DNA from: Thermomucor indicae-seudaticae
Lineage: Eukaryota; Mucoromycota; Mucoromycetes; Mucorales; Lichtheimiaceae
Direction: 5' to 3'
Assembly: GCA_000787465.1 (NCBI GenBank)
Contig: JSYX01000412.1
Coordinates: 1 to 31,466 of the forward strand
DNA length: 31,466 nucleotides
Each line of letters starts with the position of its first letter. Positions within the stretch are counted from its first letter, which is position 1. Below are positions 1-11,664 of this stretch, in pieces. The notes under the pieces were generated by a model, which did not search any database, was not told the DNA's origin, and saw only the letters and a program-made list of their open reading frames with translations. The position numbers were made by a program, and so were the translations under genes.

Positions 1-407
1 AAACAACGAAGAGGAAAAAAACTGTATGTTGCGCAGTTTCCATTTTGCAAGTTACGGCTTTCCTTTTTTGCGCGCTAAAAACTTCATGTTGCTTTACATA
101 TGTTAAGATATCTATAAAGAATTGAGGACGACCTGAGCAGAGGATCTAATAAAAAACACTTGAACTAAGGATGAATATACCAAACTTGTACATTTGGGGT
201 CTGATTCTATCACTGATATTATGATCTACAGCACGAAGATAGAAGACATACTGTATTTCATTGTCTTTTGAAAAGCCGTCCTTGAAATTCAACCGATCCT
301 CTAACCGCACCATTAAAGCAGTCATTACTTCTAGAGAGTATCTACCTTGATTTGAACAAGAAATGTTTATATCGAATGGGATATACATAAATAACAGGGG
401 AAGGTAT
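1..407. other. Gene-free left edge
   Basis: No convincing gene is seen. It is AT-rich sequence downstream of the F-box gene that ends at 408 on the minus strand, so it probably holds that gene's 3' UTR. A long minus-strand reading frame (146-613) crosses into the Cys-rich exon in the wrong frame and is taken as chance. Confidence 0.6.
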
Positions 408-2034
408 CTATCGGCAATGCTGTTGATGAAGTGCCAAGCAGCGTGTGCAAAACGGTGTCGAAGAGCCACATTGTGTACAACTCTTTTGGCAATTCTTGCA
501 TACATTACGTTTCCGCATTTTCCCGCCTGATTTACTTTCGAGCATGAAGCACCTGCAGTGAACAAGACCAGCTTGATCGACGCAGGCTCGGCACCATTGA
601 CCATAACATCCACCGGCGCACCCGATCAGTTCACACCGAGGACAAGCGACAATACCGCAATGTGAGCATTGGTTCGAAACATAACCTCCATCGCTTGCTC
701 TGCATCGTACATGGTATATCTTTTGGCAACCTGGACACGGTCTTCGCGCCAAAACGCAGTTCTGATTATGAGTTTGGTTACAGATAGCCAGATTCTGTTC
801 ACATTGGCCGCACTGATGAATCGAAAGCTGAATAGACTTTGCTTGACAGTCGGGCATTCCGCATACTCGAATACCGCATCTACATGTCTCAATGAGCACT
901 TTCGCTTTTCGATGACTCGTTTAACACGCTGCCCTACCTGTCGCACTTGGGGGCGCAGCGAAGGCATTTACGGATCTCAACGGGTCCACAAGCAACGCAT
1001 AACATGCCAGAGGCTGCGGCTCCCATATGGCAAAAGTCGCAAAGGTGGCAATCCATCTGAACATGATGGCCAGCAAGCTGATCCAATGAAGACTGAATGA
1101 CAGACACGTCCTGACCAAATGACTTGGGTATTTCTGGATTGTTTTCTAGCTCTTTCTTGTCAACACCCCGGCGTAATGCTTTGCCAAGCTCCAATCGATC
1201 TAGCTGAATACGCACTCGACTTTCGCTGGCAACCAAATGTCGCAACTTCTCTGCAAGCCGGACGGAATGCACCTCCCAGCATTCCTTAATCGAAAGCGAC
1301 CGGAGACCAAGGAAATTCTGCAACACGTGAATGACTGCATCTGCAGTTATAGCTGAACCATCTAGGACCATATAGTCTACTGCACGATACAACTGATGCG
1401 TCAACAAGGTCCTTGTCATGGCTTCAATCATGGCACTGTCGACGCGACGCAGATCCTGGCGCAGGAACCATACGTACTGCCATACTGGCGGCTGGAACAT
1501 GACGTCCATCAAGTTCTTTGAGACTCGTGCGAACCGTACTCGCGTTCGTGCATCTAAATGCCAGCCGATCCGTACCAAAATACTGTCCGGGAACTGCCCG
1601 AGATTCTGGGGTCGTCCACGATGCTTCAGTCGGCCAGTAATCGATGATAGTGATGGGTGCGACAAAAGCTGTACCGATTCAGGGCGCATTGCCCGGACAC
1701 GTTGTGGTGTGCCGTGACTGAATACCGGTGTAATGACGGTAATCTCTTCGTTCGCGTTTGCCGCTGCTTCCTTGTTGGTTTGCAGAGCAGGTTGAGACGA
1801 GGATTCTGAGGGGAAAGTGTCATCGAGAACGATGCTCTCGACTGAGCATGCAGCAACGTAAGCAAGGTCGGCTTCAGAAAGACGCTCGAGGGGAACAGCA
1901 ATCATGGCACCACCTGGCTTGCGCAACTTCACCTTTGTATTGTTCTGGAACAATCCAACGTAGACGGCCTCCACTTCGAATTTGCCATCCCTGCCTTGCC
2001 ACCATCGAAACTGATGAACTCTGTTCCGCGACAT
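408..2034 (-). CDS. SHD1 + F-box + cysteine-rich (zinc-binding) protein
   Basis: Two exons (2034-972 and 898-408) joined by a 73-nt intron (971-899, donor GTAAAT, acceptor AAAG) give about 517 aa. Residues ~8-62 match the SLA1 homology domain 1 (start RWWQGRDGKFEVEA, end AVPLERLSEADLAYV). Residues ~145-190 form an F-box (LGQFPDSILVRIGWHL ... VWQYVWF), followed by a leucine-rich stretch of AMN1/LRR style. From residue ~325 to the end there are about 33 cysteines in CxxC pairs, resembling tandem zinc-binding modules. F-box proteins usually recruit substrates to SCF ubiquitin ligases; SHD1 in Sla1 binds NPFxD endocytic signals. A role as an SCF adaptor is inference. Without the intron the first exon stops after KCLRCAPKCDR; the splice joins two CxxC stretches cleanly. 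The start ATG lies just before SHD1. Confidence 0.8.
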
Positions 2035-4864
2035 GCCGACATTACCAAGAATGCTGGACGTTCCGTTTTAAAAGAACAAACGTGGTATCCGAGCGGATAT
2101 TGTTGAAGCAGGTGTTGTTCTTCTTTTCTTCTTGTGCAATGTTTCCATTTTAAGCAGATCTCTTTACCCAACTGCTGCTTCCTGTCCAAAGTCTGTAACT
2201 TGGGCACAACCTCCCCCCATCAAACTGTGGTCGTTTGCAACTGGATATCAGAGTCATTTCGCAATGAAAGTTCTCGAAGACAATTTCCGCTACCAAGAGA
2301 TCATTTATGGATAATGTTAGCGGTTTGATGGAATCCGGAGGCCGCGGATAGCACATGTTCCTGAGCGGTCCTTGGAACTCGTGCTTAGTTCGGTCAATCA
2401 TTTGAATACCAAGGAAAAATTGAAGGACAGTTGTTTATCTCGCACGCCGTCAGGCAAAAGCTACACGCGCTCGAGAATAAAATAGAACACAATCGTGTGT
2501 CGCCAACGGATAACATTCAGTTTAAAGGGTAAAAAAAAGATAGCAATAAAAGCCTCCATTAACAAGCTCTTTCATATAGTCACGCAAGTTAATGCGATTG
2601 ACTGTGTCTAGAAGAAAAGGAACATTGATGGAAGGATTTGCGTCGGCGGGCGATATGATCATTGTTCCTCCGCTTGGATTATACAAGTCTTTGTCCAGCG
2701 CTGACTAATATTGGCCGATAGGAAACGGGAAGCAAAGAAAAAATAGAAACCAACGCCGAGAAGGTTTTCCAAGTTAGGCGTCCTACTGCGTAAAGACTTT
2801 GGAAAATATCTGTTCAGAGCGATAGGAGCTTATTTTTCCTGCCAAGCGAATACGTTTCCCTAAAAGACACAGCTCGATTATGGCAAAAGGGCCTTGGATC
2901 AGGACTCGAGTTACTACAGTAAGAAGAATTTGAATAATACGGAAAGAAAACTTAGCGTGATCGAGTCCTGCTTGACCAGGTTCTGTCAAGAAGACTAAAC
3001 GCGCAAGAAACTCTCGAAAATCTTGCAAATGGCACACACAAACATGAGATCCTTTCGACGACGTATTTAAGACTTTAAAGTTGTTTGTACCTACAAAGGA
3101 ATTGAAAAGTATCGACCAGCTTTATCAGCTGCATTTATTTCCCATGACGATACGGTAGGCATTGCCAGGGGACTTGGCAATACGTGACCTATACTGTACA
3201 CTGAAGAACATTGTGTGTCTCTTGCTCTATTGGCTTAGCTATATGGTGCAGGTCCTCGCTGTTTTCTGGATCTAATTTTGTCCAGACATTTCTGATGCAG
3301 CAGGCGCGGAGCACTTAGCAGCTACCCCTAGGTAACAAGTAATGAAGAAGTGTGACTCACACGAAGTATCCATCAATTTTGCAATATAACGGTCAGTTCG
3401 AGATTACGACGGCGGCGATAGAATTGACTTAGCATTTCCAGGACGTACACTCAGATCTTATTCCGAGTTGAAGAGTCGCAGAGATATGATCTTGCACTGA
3501 AAATAAGGTGCTGTTAGGCCATTGTTGTCCTCTGCCATAACCAATGCAGTACATAGGATACCCATTAAATAAGGAACCAAACAATGGTACTCTCAATGTG
3601 CATCTACAGTAAGTCTAAACAAAACGAGGGACGCGGTGCCATTGAGCATTATAAATCGACTGCAAATGTCAAGATCCCGACTTCCAGCAACCAGGCTGTT
3701 GGTCGAGCCATACTACGGCCAGTTGCAACGTGACATTTGCGGCAAAAGAACAGGTCTATTGTCTGGCCTTCCCACAGTATCGGGGCCATTCGGCGCGGCA
3801 CATCTTTTTCGCACCGGAGAATTTGGCCTCCAGAAACCGGGGAAGATCCATGAATGAAACGTACAATTCCAACGCTCATTGAAAAGGATAGGGAACGTCT
3901 CGGGTTAAGATAAACATACACCTGGGGTAAAAGACGCGTATACATAATATGGTCGCATTCTTGGCGTCTGCCTCAGCCAAGTGCAATTGTTACGCATGTT
4001 ATGCTTACGAATCATAGCACCAGGGTCCATCCAACGTTTCCATAACAAATCTCACGACTTTTTTTGGCCTGGGGCGCGGGTACGGCGGGCCTTACTTGAT
4101 GTAAGTATTTGCCACCGCTGATTCGGTGAGTTTAAGTCATTGCTCCCGGCTGTCTGAGACAAAGTTTGTTGACCTTGAAGAATAGCACAAACATATGAGA
4201 AAGCTGAAAAGAAGCCCTGATGTGGTAACTCTTTCGCTAGTTACAACTTGGATTAAGAATGTGTTTGTGTGCTTTCATTGCAATACTGTTTATTCATTGC
4301 AATAAAGCAACTGTGGAGGTTGACGCTCAAGCACTCCATAGTGTTTAAGAGTTATGTAATCTGTATCATATTGTCTTACCCACCCTGGCCAACCCCACAC
4401 AAAAATGCATGTTACACAACAGACACTGTTAAACATTGCGCAGCGGGACAACCTTTTTACTGCGCATTCGGTATGACGCGGGTTACACTTGACCTGTGAT
4501 CTGCGGGCAAGATATTCGATTGCTAAATGTGCACAATAAGGATCGCACGAAAGCATGAAGAGAAGATGCCGAAGCCTCCATTCCCATATTCTGCATGCGA
4601 AACATGGCACTCGGATTATAAAGATGAGTCGTGGGAGAAAACGGTATTCGTCCATGTAGCAAAAAACCCAATGGCCCCCCCACAGAACAGACGGAGCATT
4701 CCCTTTTTGTAAATCTGTCCCAGTTTTTGACTACGGAAGGAGTCAGGAAGATGATGTATTGCATCGTACAAGCGAATGAGTGGAAGCCTACATCAAAACC
4801 GGTTAATCGTTTTTTCTCGTATATTGCAGCGAACCCTCTGTTGCGACGGGGGAAGTAGAGCACA
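2035..4864. other. Long gene-poor stretch (2.8 kb)
   Basis: No complete gene could be built. Several short coding-like runs without usable starts are present (for example minus 2522-2704 and plus ~3078-3180), which suggests decayed genes or mobile-element debris. The region around 3640-3860 is more GC-rich and open on both strands but has no recognisable motif. The right end contains the promoter of the beta-glucosidase gene. Confidence 0.5.
2522..2662 (-). CDS. Possible short coding exon, unknown
   Basis: From an ATG at 2662 the minus strand encodes 46 aa ending at 2522; the frame stays open upstream to an AG acceptor-like site at 2705, giving 60 aa. Composition is protein-like (SGGTMIISPADANPSINVPF, then LLDTVNRINLRDYM). 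An upstream exon near 2729-2810 (PNLENLLG) could join through a ~50-nt intron, but an in-frame stop precedes it. I do not recognise the family. It may be the last exon of a decayed gene or simply chance. Confidence 0.2.
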   Translation of the reverse strand: MIISPADANPSINVPFLLDTVNRINLRDYMKELVNGGFYCYLFFTL

Positions 4865-4871
4865 TATAAAA
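4865..4871 (+). promoter_or_regulatory. TATA box of the beta-glucosidase gene
   Basis: TATAAAA lies 63 bp before the ATG at 4934, followed by a pyrimidine-rich leader (CTCTCTTCATCCTCTTTCC), the usual layout of a strong fungal promoter. Confidence 0.6.
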
Positions 4872-4933
4872 GTCAATCCACGAGACTCTCATACTTTCTG
4901 TATTGTCCTCTCTTCATCCTCTTTCCTCTCGAT

Positions 4934-7687
4934 ATGATTCTTTCACTCTCCAGGTCTGCCGTTCTACTATTGACGGCTTGGGCTACTGTCTCTCAGGCCG
5001 CCCCTACGCACGATACAACGCTTAGCTGGGAAGAAGCCTATGTCAAAGCCAAGGCCGTGGTGGACAAGATGTCACTAGAACAAAAGGTGGACCTAACCAC
5101 CGGTATGGGATGGGAAAAGACTCTCTGCGTTGGCCAGACCTATGCGACAGAAGACCCCAATTTACCCTCTTTGTGTCTGCAGGACAGTCCTTTGGGCGTC
5201 CGTTTTGCTGATAACGTCACAGCCGGCGTCTCGGGCATCACTGCCGCTCAATCCTGGGACCGAGAAGCCATCTACCAACGCGGTGTGTATATGGGTCAAG
5301 AATTCCGTGGCAAAGGCGTCAACTTCCAGCTTGGTCCTTGCATCGACGTTTACCGTTCCCCTCGCGCTGGTCGTGGATGGGAAGCCTTTGGTGAAGACCC
5401 TTACTTGGCTGGTGTCGCTACGGCGGAAACTGTTCAAGGTATCCAGAGTCAGGGTGTGGTACGTTTCCTTAATATTTTTTCCCCGACTGCAAAAAAGCAT
5501 CATACTAAGTGTCTGGGAAACTTTAGATTGCTACCGCAAAACACTACATTGGCAACAACCAGGAACACAACCGTACTCTTGTAAGTCTCTCTTTCAGCTG
5601 CTTCGTCTAGGAAAAAAGAAAACGCACCTCATTTTATATCTATAGTACTCCTCCAACATTGACGACCGTTCTTTCCATGAGGTCTGGTTGTGGCCCTACG
5701 CCCGTGCCGTCGAAGCTGGCGTTGGTGCAATCATGTGCAGCTACAACAGAGTGAACAACACTTACTCTTGCCAGAACGAATACACGCTCAACACGGTGCT
5801 CAAAGGTGAGTTGGGCTTCAAGGGCTTAGTGATGAGTGACTGGGGAGCAACCATGTCGACTGTTCCCAGCGTCAAGGCTGGCTTGGACATGACTATGCCA
5901 GTAAGTTATTGTTATCCTGTTCAAAACGGCTTGGCAAATGATTAATTTGTTACCAGGGCGACATCGTTATGGGCGACGGTCTCAGCTACTTTGGTGCCAA
6001 CCTGACGAAGGCTGTGAAGGACGGTGAAATTACCGAGGAACGCGTATGTACTCCCTATGTTCCGAATGCATCACAAGCGCTGGATGACTGACAGGAACGG
6101 ATTGCTTTAGGTCACCGATATGGCTACTCGTATTGCGGCTGCCTACTTTAAGGTAGGGCAAATTACCACACGGTGACTGATTCGCAGGCTCTAAAAGTAA
6201 CTATGATAGATGGGTCAAGACAAGGCCTTTCCAGAAATCGCAGTGAACAGCTTCAACCGAAGCGCTGCACCATTTGTTGATGTTCAAGCTGACCACGGCA
6301 AGTTGGTTCGTGAAATGGGCGCTGCTGCTGTTGCTATCCTGCGCAACGAGGACAACGTTCTTCCACTTGGTAACTCTCTCAAGAAGATTGCTATTATCGG
6401 TAACGATGTCGGACCGAACCCAAGGTATGTTTACAAAGGATATAATAGACCATTTGTCTTGTACTGATACAAAAGGATAACTTAGGGGTCTCAATCCATG
6501 CCAAGATCAGGCCTGCCCTGCTAACAGTGGTACACTTGCCATGGGTTGGGGTTCTGGTACTGCTGATTTCCCCTACTTGGTCACGGTAAGCTATCTTTAT
6601 GATACGTTTACTAGAAGAAAAGTCTCACCTTATGGTGTCTGAAAATTTCTAGCCCAAGGAGGGTATCGAAAACCGTGCCGGCAACTCCATTGAAATTACG
6701 TACACCTACGACAACTATGGCCTTGAAAAGGCTGCTGAGCTTGCCAAGGACGCTGATGTGGCTCTCGTTTTCGGTCTGGCGGACTCTGGCGAAGACTACT
6801 TAACAGTTGATGGCAATGAGGGTGACCGTAAGAACCTGACACTGTGGAACAATGCTGACAATCTGGTAAGAGACAACGAACATATTTGAAACGCAGAGGC
6901 TAATTTAAACACATACAGGTTCGAGCCGTTGCTGATGCCAATAACAACACCGTCGTTGTCATCCACGCTGTTGGCCCTGTCATGATGCCATGGGCCGATC
7001 ATCCAAACGTCAAGGCTATTGTCTGGCCCGGTCTTCCCGGTCAAGAATCTGGTAACTCATTGGCTGATGTCCTCTTTGGTGATGTGAACCCTTCGGGCCG
7101 TTTGACAACTACTATTGCCAAGAAGCCAGAGGACTATGGTGCCGATATTAACGAAACCCTCGAGGTATGTGAGACGGAGCGTTTAGAAAGTCTGTGAAAA
7201 GATCTAACTGAGCCTCGTAAAACAAAAAAAGATCGACTACACCGAACGTCTCTTGGTCGGTTACAAGTGGTTTGACGCCAAAGGCATCGAGCCTCTATTC
7301 CCATTCGGTCATGGTCTGTCATACACCACTTTCAACTACAGCCAGCTCAACGTCAAGAGCTATGGCAGCAAGGGCAGGAACGGTGTGCTCGCTACCGCTT
7401 CTATTGTTATCAAGAACACTGGCAACCGCGATGGCGCTGAAATTCCTCAAGCTTACATCTCCTTCCCTGAATCCGCTGGCGAGCCTCCTAAATCGCTCCG
7501 TGGCTTCGAAAAGGTGTTTATCAAGGCCGGCCGTCAGACCAAGGTCACCTTTGAATTCGGCGAAACTGAACTCAGCATCTGGGATGTTGAGAAAGCTGCC
7601 TGGGTGGTGCCCGAAGGTGAATTCATTGTTCAAATTGGCGCTAGCAGCCGTGACATTCGTGCCTCTGCCAACTTTACTATTGCCTAA
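4934..7687 (+). CDS. Secreted glycoside hydrolase family 3 beta-glucosidase
   Basis: Ten exons: 4934-5458, 5527-5580, 5646-5900, 5957-6043, 6111-6152, 6210-6424, 6486-6585, 6653-6865, 6919-7164, 7232-7687; all introns GT-AG, about 56-75 nt. The product is 730 aa, normal for fungal GH3 enzymes. A signal peptide of ~22 residues (hydrophobic core AVLLLTAWA) points to secretion. The GH3 N-terminal barrel carries the nucleophile in [12 protein letters not shown] (Asp258). The GH3 C-terminal domain carries [15 protein letters not shown], where Glu473 is the likely acid/base. A fibronectin-III-like domain ends the protein (from ~residue 600; GHGLSYTTF just before it). It should cleave cellobiose and other beta-glucosides outside the cell. 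Several Asn-x-Ser/Thr sites suggest glycosylation. The gene stands alone, flanked by long intergenic DNA. Confidence 0.95.
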
Positions 7688-8268
7688 AGGAAATCCTATC
7701 TTGCTTCCTCTATGTAACTTATATTCTTCCCCACTTTTGTACTTGTATTAGTAACCTTTTTATTCCCATTTGCGGTAGGGATAGTGTTGAATAAAAATCA
7801 AGTGCCTCTCCGTGTATCAAGCAGCTGTTGCTGCCTATACTCGCAAGGTGTATTCAAGACAAGGTTTGATCTCTTTTTTGCATGGATAATGTTTGTATAC
7901 TAACACATCGTTGATAAATACGGATCTGAAGAACTTTACTAAGAGGATCAAGTCCCGCCATTCGATCGTAATTTATCAAGGTTTACTCGTGATGTTGCTG
8001 CTTCAATGCAAAACATTCTCCGCAAATTCCGCATCACAGCTGGTTACTATGCTGTCTGTATGTCACTTAGCGTCAACTAGGCTGATAAACGTGTCGCGGT
8101 TAGAGTTCATAACACGTGAAGCAACGGACGTCAAAAGAGCGGTGCTTACCCAATGAGGTTATTGTGCCACAACCCCTCACTAACCTTGATTCCTGAATTG
8201 TAGAAAAATGGCTTATATCACATCAAGAAAGCTTGTGGGAAGACGTGTAGTACAAGCTACGGTTACAC
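7688..8268. other. Intergenic: 3' end of beta-glucosidase, promoter of START gene
   Basis: AATAAA at 7790-7795, about 100 bp after the stop codon, is a plausible poly(A) signal for the beta-glucosidase. No convincing gene is seen; the open frame at 7893-8156 has no recognisable motif. Confidence 0.5.
7790..7795 (+). terminator. Candidate poly(A) signal
   Basis: AATAAA, 103 bp downstream of the beta-glucosidase stop codon. Confidence 0.45.
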
Positions 8269-8275
8269 TATAAAT
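8269..8275 (+). promoter_or_regulatory. TATA box of the START-domain gene
   Basis: TATAAAT, about 55 bp before the ATG at 8330, with a pyrimidine-rich leader between (GCTCCTGTAGCTGGTCC). Confidence 0.5.
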
Positions 8276-8329
8276 GAAAGGTCGCGACATCGATTTTCGC
8301 TCCTGTAGCTGGTCCTTTTCCTGTTCCCA

Positions 8330-9347
8330 ATGACTATCGTGGAAGCATCCTACAAGCATGCCGAATCCGCCAGAAAGGCGTTGGATTACCTCAAGGATCT
8401 GACATCCTCTCTGGATGGTTTTGATTTCTCTCAAGAAAAGAACGGAGTGAAGCTATACAGCAAAAAGGTGGAGGGAAGCCAAATCAACATTGTGAGAGGT
8501 GATACTGTGCTCAAGACGACACAGTACACGCCACGTCAATTAGCCGCGGTGGCGAACGAATCTGGCACTCGAGCCACCTGTATGTTTTTCTTTTCTGCTT
8601 TTTGCTCTTGCACTACATACTAGTTGGACAATATCTCATTAACAATTGGGTTAGGGGACGAAAAGTTTGATTCCGCCGAAGTGCGTGAAATGTACACTTG
8701 CTTTGAATACCTCTTTTGGTCTAAGCATAAAGCGCCCTGGCCTGTAAGGTAAAGCATAATCGTCGAAAAATGGGAAACGCGAAATCCTAACAAGGGGTAG
8801 CCCACGAGATTTCGTTGGAATAGCATTGACGGATGTCGAAGATGATGTTTGCTACGTATCCATGTCCTCTGTGGAAGATGAATCTGTGCCGCCCACTTCA
8901 GGCTGCGTTCGTGGCAAATTGTTGGTCTCTGGATGGAAACTTTACAAGACAGAGGATGGTGTGGGAATTATCTATGTGACGCAGGTCGACCTGTGTGGAT
9001 CCATTCCGGCATCCTTGCTCAAAAGCATCAACTTGCAAATTCCTCTATGCGCGGGTACCTTGGCAGACTACGTGCAAAAATACGGATTTCCACCTTACGT
9101 CGTATCAAGCACAGCTCAACACAAAGCAGTCTCATTTGATCATGGGAAACGGCAGTTTACTACCCGTCTTGAAGGCGATGATGCAGAGTGCCAATTTCTT
9201 ACTTCAAAACAGATGTATCCCAACGGAGTTAAAGTACAAGTAGAGGGTGGTGCTGAATATGCAGTTACTGAAGTTGAACATGGGAACCACTTGGTGATAG
9301 TCAAGAACGTGAAGGGCTCGGCTACTGTTGTAATAAGCAAATCATAA
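8330..9347 (+). CDS. START-domain lipid-transfer-like protein
   Basis: Three exons (8330-8579, 8655-8748, 8801-9347) with GT-AG introns of 75 and 52 nt; the second has a CCTAAC branch site. The product is 296 aa. Residues ~15-215 fit the START (StAR-related lipid transfer) fold: GVKLYSKKVEGS, then WDEKFDSAEVRE across the first splice, then YLFWSKHKAPWPVSPRDF across the second, then ending at YGFPPYVV. START domains bind sterols, phospholipids or ceramides in a hydrophobic pocket; which lipid cannot be told. The last ~80 residues are beta-rich and unassigned. No signal peptide or membrane span is evident, so a cytosolic protein is likely. It converges on the kinase gene with only 34 bp between stop codons. 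Confidence 0.85.
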
Positions 9348-9381
9348 CTAATAGACAAATCTTTAAACTTTTATTATTGTA

Positions 9382-11664
9382 TTATTGCATCGTTGACGCT
9401 TTTCCCGTTGGGATTAATGAAGGAGGTGGTGGGGGAAGGGCTTTCTGATAACGAGTAGGTGGAGAGCCGACACTGTCGACCTGTCTTTTTAATAAGGCTA
9501 TTTCGCGGTGAGCTCGAGCAACTTGGTCTTGTGAATCTTCTAGCTCTCGTCGGACTTGACGTAAAAGCGTGCGATCTCGTTTCCAAAGCGCAGACAAGAT
9601 ATCCCTACTGTCCTTTTCCCTTGTTGGCGGTTCTTTCTGTTGCTGCCGTGCCATTTTCATTTGCTCTAACTGTCGTTCCAGTTGTATTTCCCTTCTTCCT
9701 GGAAGTGAAACTTGAACCTCGGCATCATTCACCGTAGCTGACACAGTTTGTGTTGCACTAGTTCGATTAGCCTGTTTAGTGTGATCGCGGCAACGACTTT
9801 GTAGCTCTTTACTCCGCCGTTCAAGGTCTCGTATCCTGGTGTATAGTTCTATGTTTTCCAAACTTAAACGCAACGTCGTAGAATCTTCTGTGTCGCGATG
9901 GTCTGCAAGACAGCTGTGGCACGGACGTGTTGTAGAGTCCTCCGTTGACGAGAAATCGGATTTACCGGTCATCCAGGAAGAATACGTATATCCGATAAAC
10001 GGTAAATGTCGTCCTTGTATGGCATCGTGCTTCTTCAGGAAAGAGTGTGTCGGTGAAAACAACGTAGCGTCCTCTTCTTCATCGTGCACCGAGAAATATG
10101 AGGTATCGTCCGGCGATGATAGTGATGGCTGGAAAGGAGGAGTCACTGGCAGAAATGGCACCATTTAGCAACTATATCGAAAAAGAATCAAGCAATATGG
10201 CGCTACTTGCTTTTGCGTATGTTTTCCCAGTCGACGCCGGCAAAAAATGGATGTTCTTGTATTTCCTTGACACCATTTTTGCCTAGTCGATCTTCTCGTT
10301 TTGCCAACAGCCTACGTTGACAGTCAGTGATTCGATCAGAGATAATTCTTCAACGTGGCAATTTACTTGCGAATGAGGTCTTTGCATTCATCTGATATAG
10401 GAAATTCATCATTGAACGCCAGCTTTTCCTAGTTATTCTCATTCAGACCACTTTGAACTGGCAAAAGCAAGGACGTCGCTAATCCAAGTTACCTCGTGGA
10501 AAAGAATGTTCAGAAAAGTCTCTTTCTCGCTGTTGCTACTGTAAAAGGGAGGTACTTGTTGCAGCATTTCATAAAGAACAATGCCGACGGACCACCAATC
10601 GACCTCGACACCGTAAGTAATAGTACCTTCCTGCGACTGGAGCACTTCTGGAGATACATAATCACATGTGCCGACTGCAGCGGTCGGAGGACACTGTTTG
10701 GAAACAGAAGAGTTATTATTGCCCTTCTCATGCATAGAAAAATGCAATATAACCTTGGTGCAGGTGTCAATGCGAATGCATGACCCAAAGTCAGCTAGCT
10801 TGACGTGCCCAGTGGGATCAATAAGGATATTTTGTGGTTTGATATCACGGTGTACATAGCCCAGTTGATGTAGGCTATCGACAGCCAAAATAGTCTCCGC
10901 AATGTAAAATCGTGCTTCGTCTTCCGTTAAACAAAGGTTTTCTTGTCGATCGAGAATGCTAAATAGGTCGCCACCGCCAGCGTATTCCATGACTAGATAT
11001 AAATTCTCTTCGTCTTGGAATGCAGCATATAGTTGCGGTATCCAATCGTGATTAGCATTAGGGTCAGATAGAACAAGTCGTTCTTCTAAAGAAAATGTAC
11101 GCTAATCCGCAACCCTATATCAGGGCCATACCCTCTTCATCTTTGATTTAGTTATGCACTTACCTCTTGATGCTGCAACAAATGGTTTTTGTTTAAAACT
11201 TTCATGGCATAGACTTGCTGATCCAGTTTACTGCGCACAACAGAAACCTATGTGTTCTCCATGAGCATTGATTTATTCCGGAATATTTTTCTTATAAGCA
11301 GCCCAACTCGCCTTTGCAAATTGTCCTTTTGCAAGTTCTCGAATAAATTCAAAATCGTTCTTGTTGATTCTCAGTTCATTGATCTGTTCGCATATCGAGC
11401 CGTCTAGGTTATCCTTCCTCAGTAAGCGTGCAAGTAACAGCAGTCCACGATTCAGAGACTTAGCGTACAATGTCTTAGGAAGCTGGCAATGTGATCAAGA
11501 TGCGGATCGGAACGTTGGATAGCCAGACAGTCCTGATAGACAGCTACAAGACAGTCCAATAATGCATCGGTATTGTTGATGATATGCTGTAATTTCTGTT
11601 GTCGTTCTTCGGCGGACCTGATCGGAGTATGCGTTGATGAAGTGGTAGCCAGTGGTGACGACAT
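9382..11664 (-). CDS. AGC-family Ser/Thr kinase, MRCK/DMPK/citron-like, with coiled-coil tail
   Basis: Eight exons: 11664-11469, 11403-11312, 11247-11164, 11101-10754, 10693-10493, 10428-10367, 10311-10211, 10145-9382, giving 615 aa. The N-terminal helix (LLDCLVAVYQD ... IASFLRHYGSICEQI) aligns with MRCK. Kinase: glycine loop ELAKGQFAKV (degenerate), Lys112 in YAMKVLNK, HRD at 208-210, DFG at 228-230, VGTCDYVSPE. AGC tail follows: DWENIRKMTPPFQP, SSPDDTSYF and a hydrophobic motif LPFIGYTYSS (~409-418). Coiled coils at ~453-486 and ~512-586, then a proline run. MRCKs act downstream of Cdc42/Rac on actomyosin and polarity; this copy lacks the C1, PH, CNH and CRIB modules of animal MRCK, so its upstream control is unclear. 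Introns 2 and 7 have GC donors (GCGAGT and GCAAGT); each gives the only frame that keeps family motifs. Intron 4 is in frame and stop-free. Confidence 0.85.

Noticed and set aside
146..613. 155-codon minus-strand open frame
   Set aside because: It overlaps the Cys-rich exon (408-898) in another frame and shows no motif; the Cys-rich frame is clearly coding.
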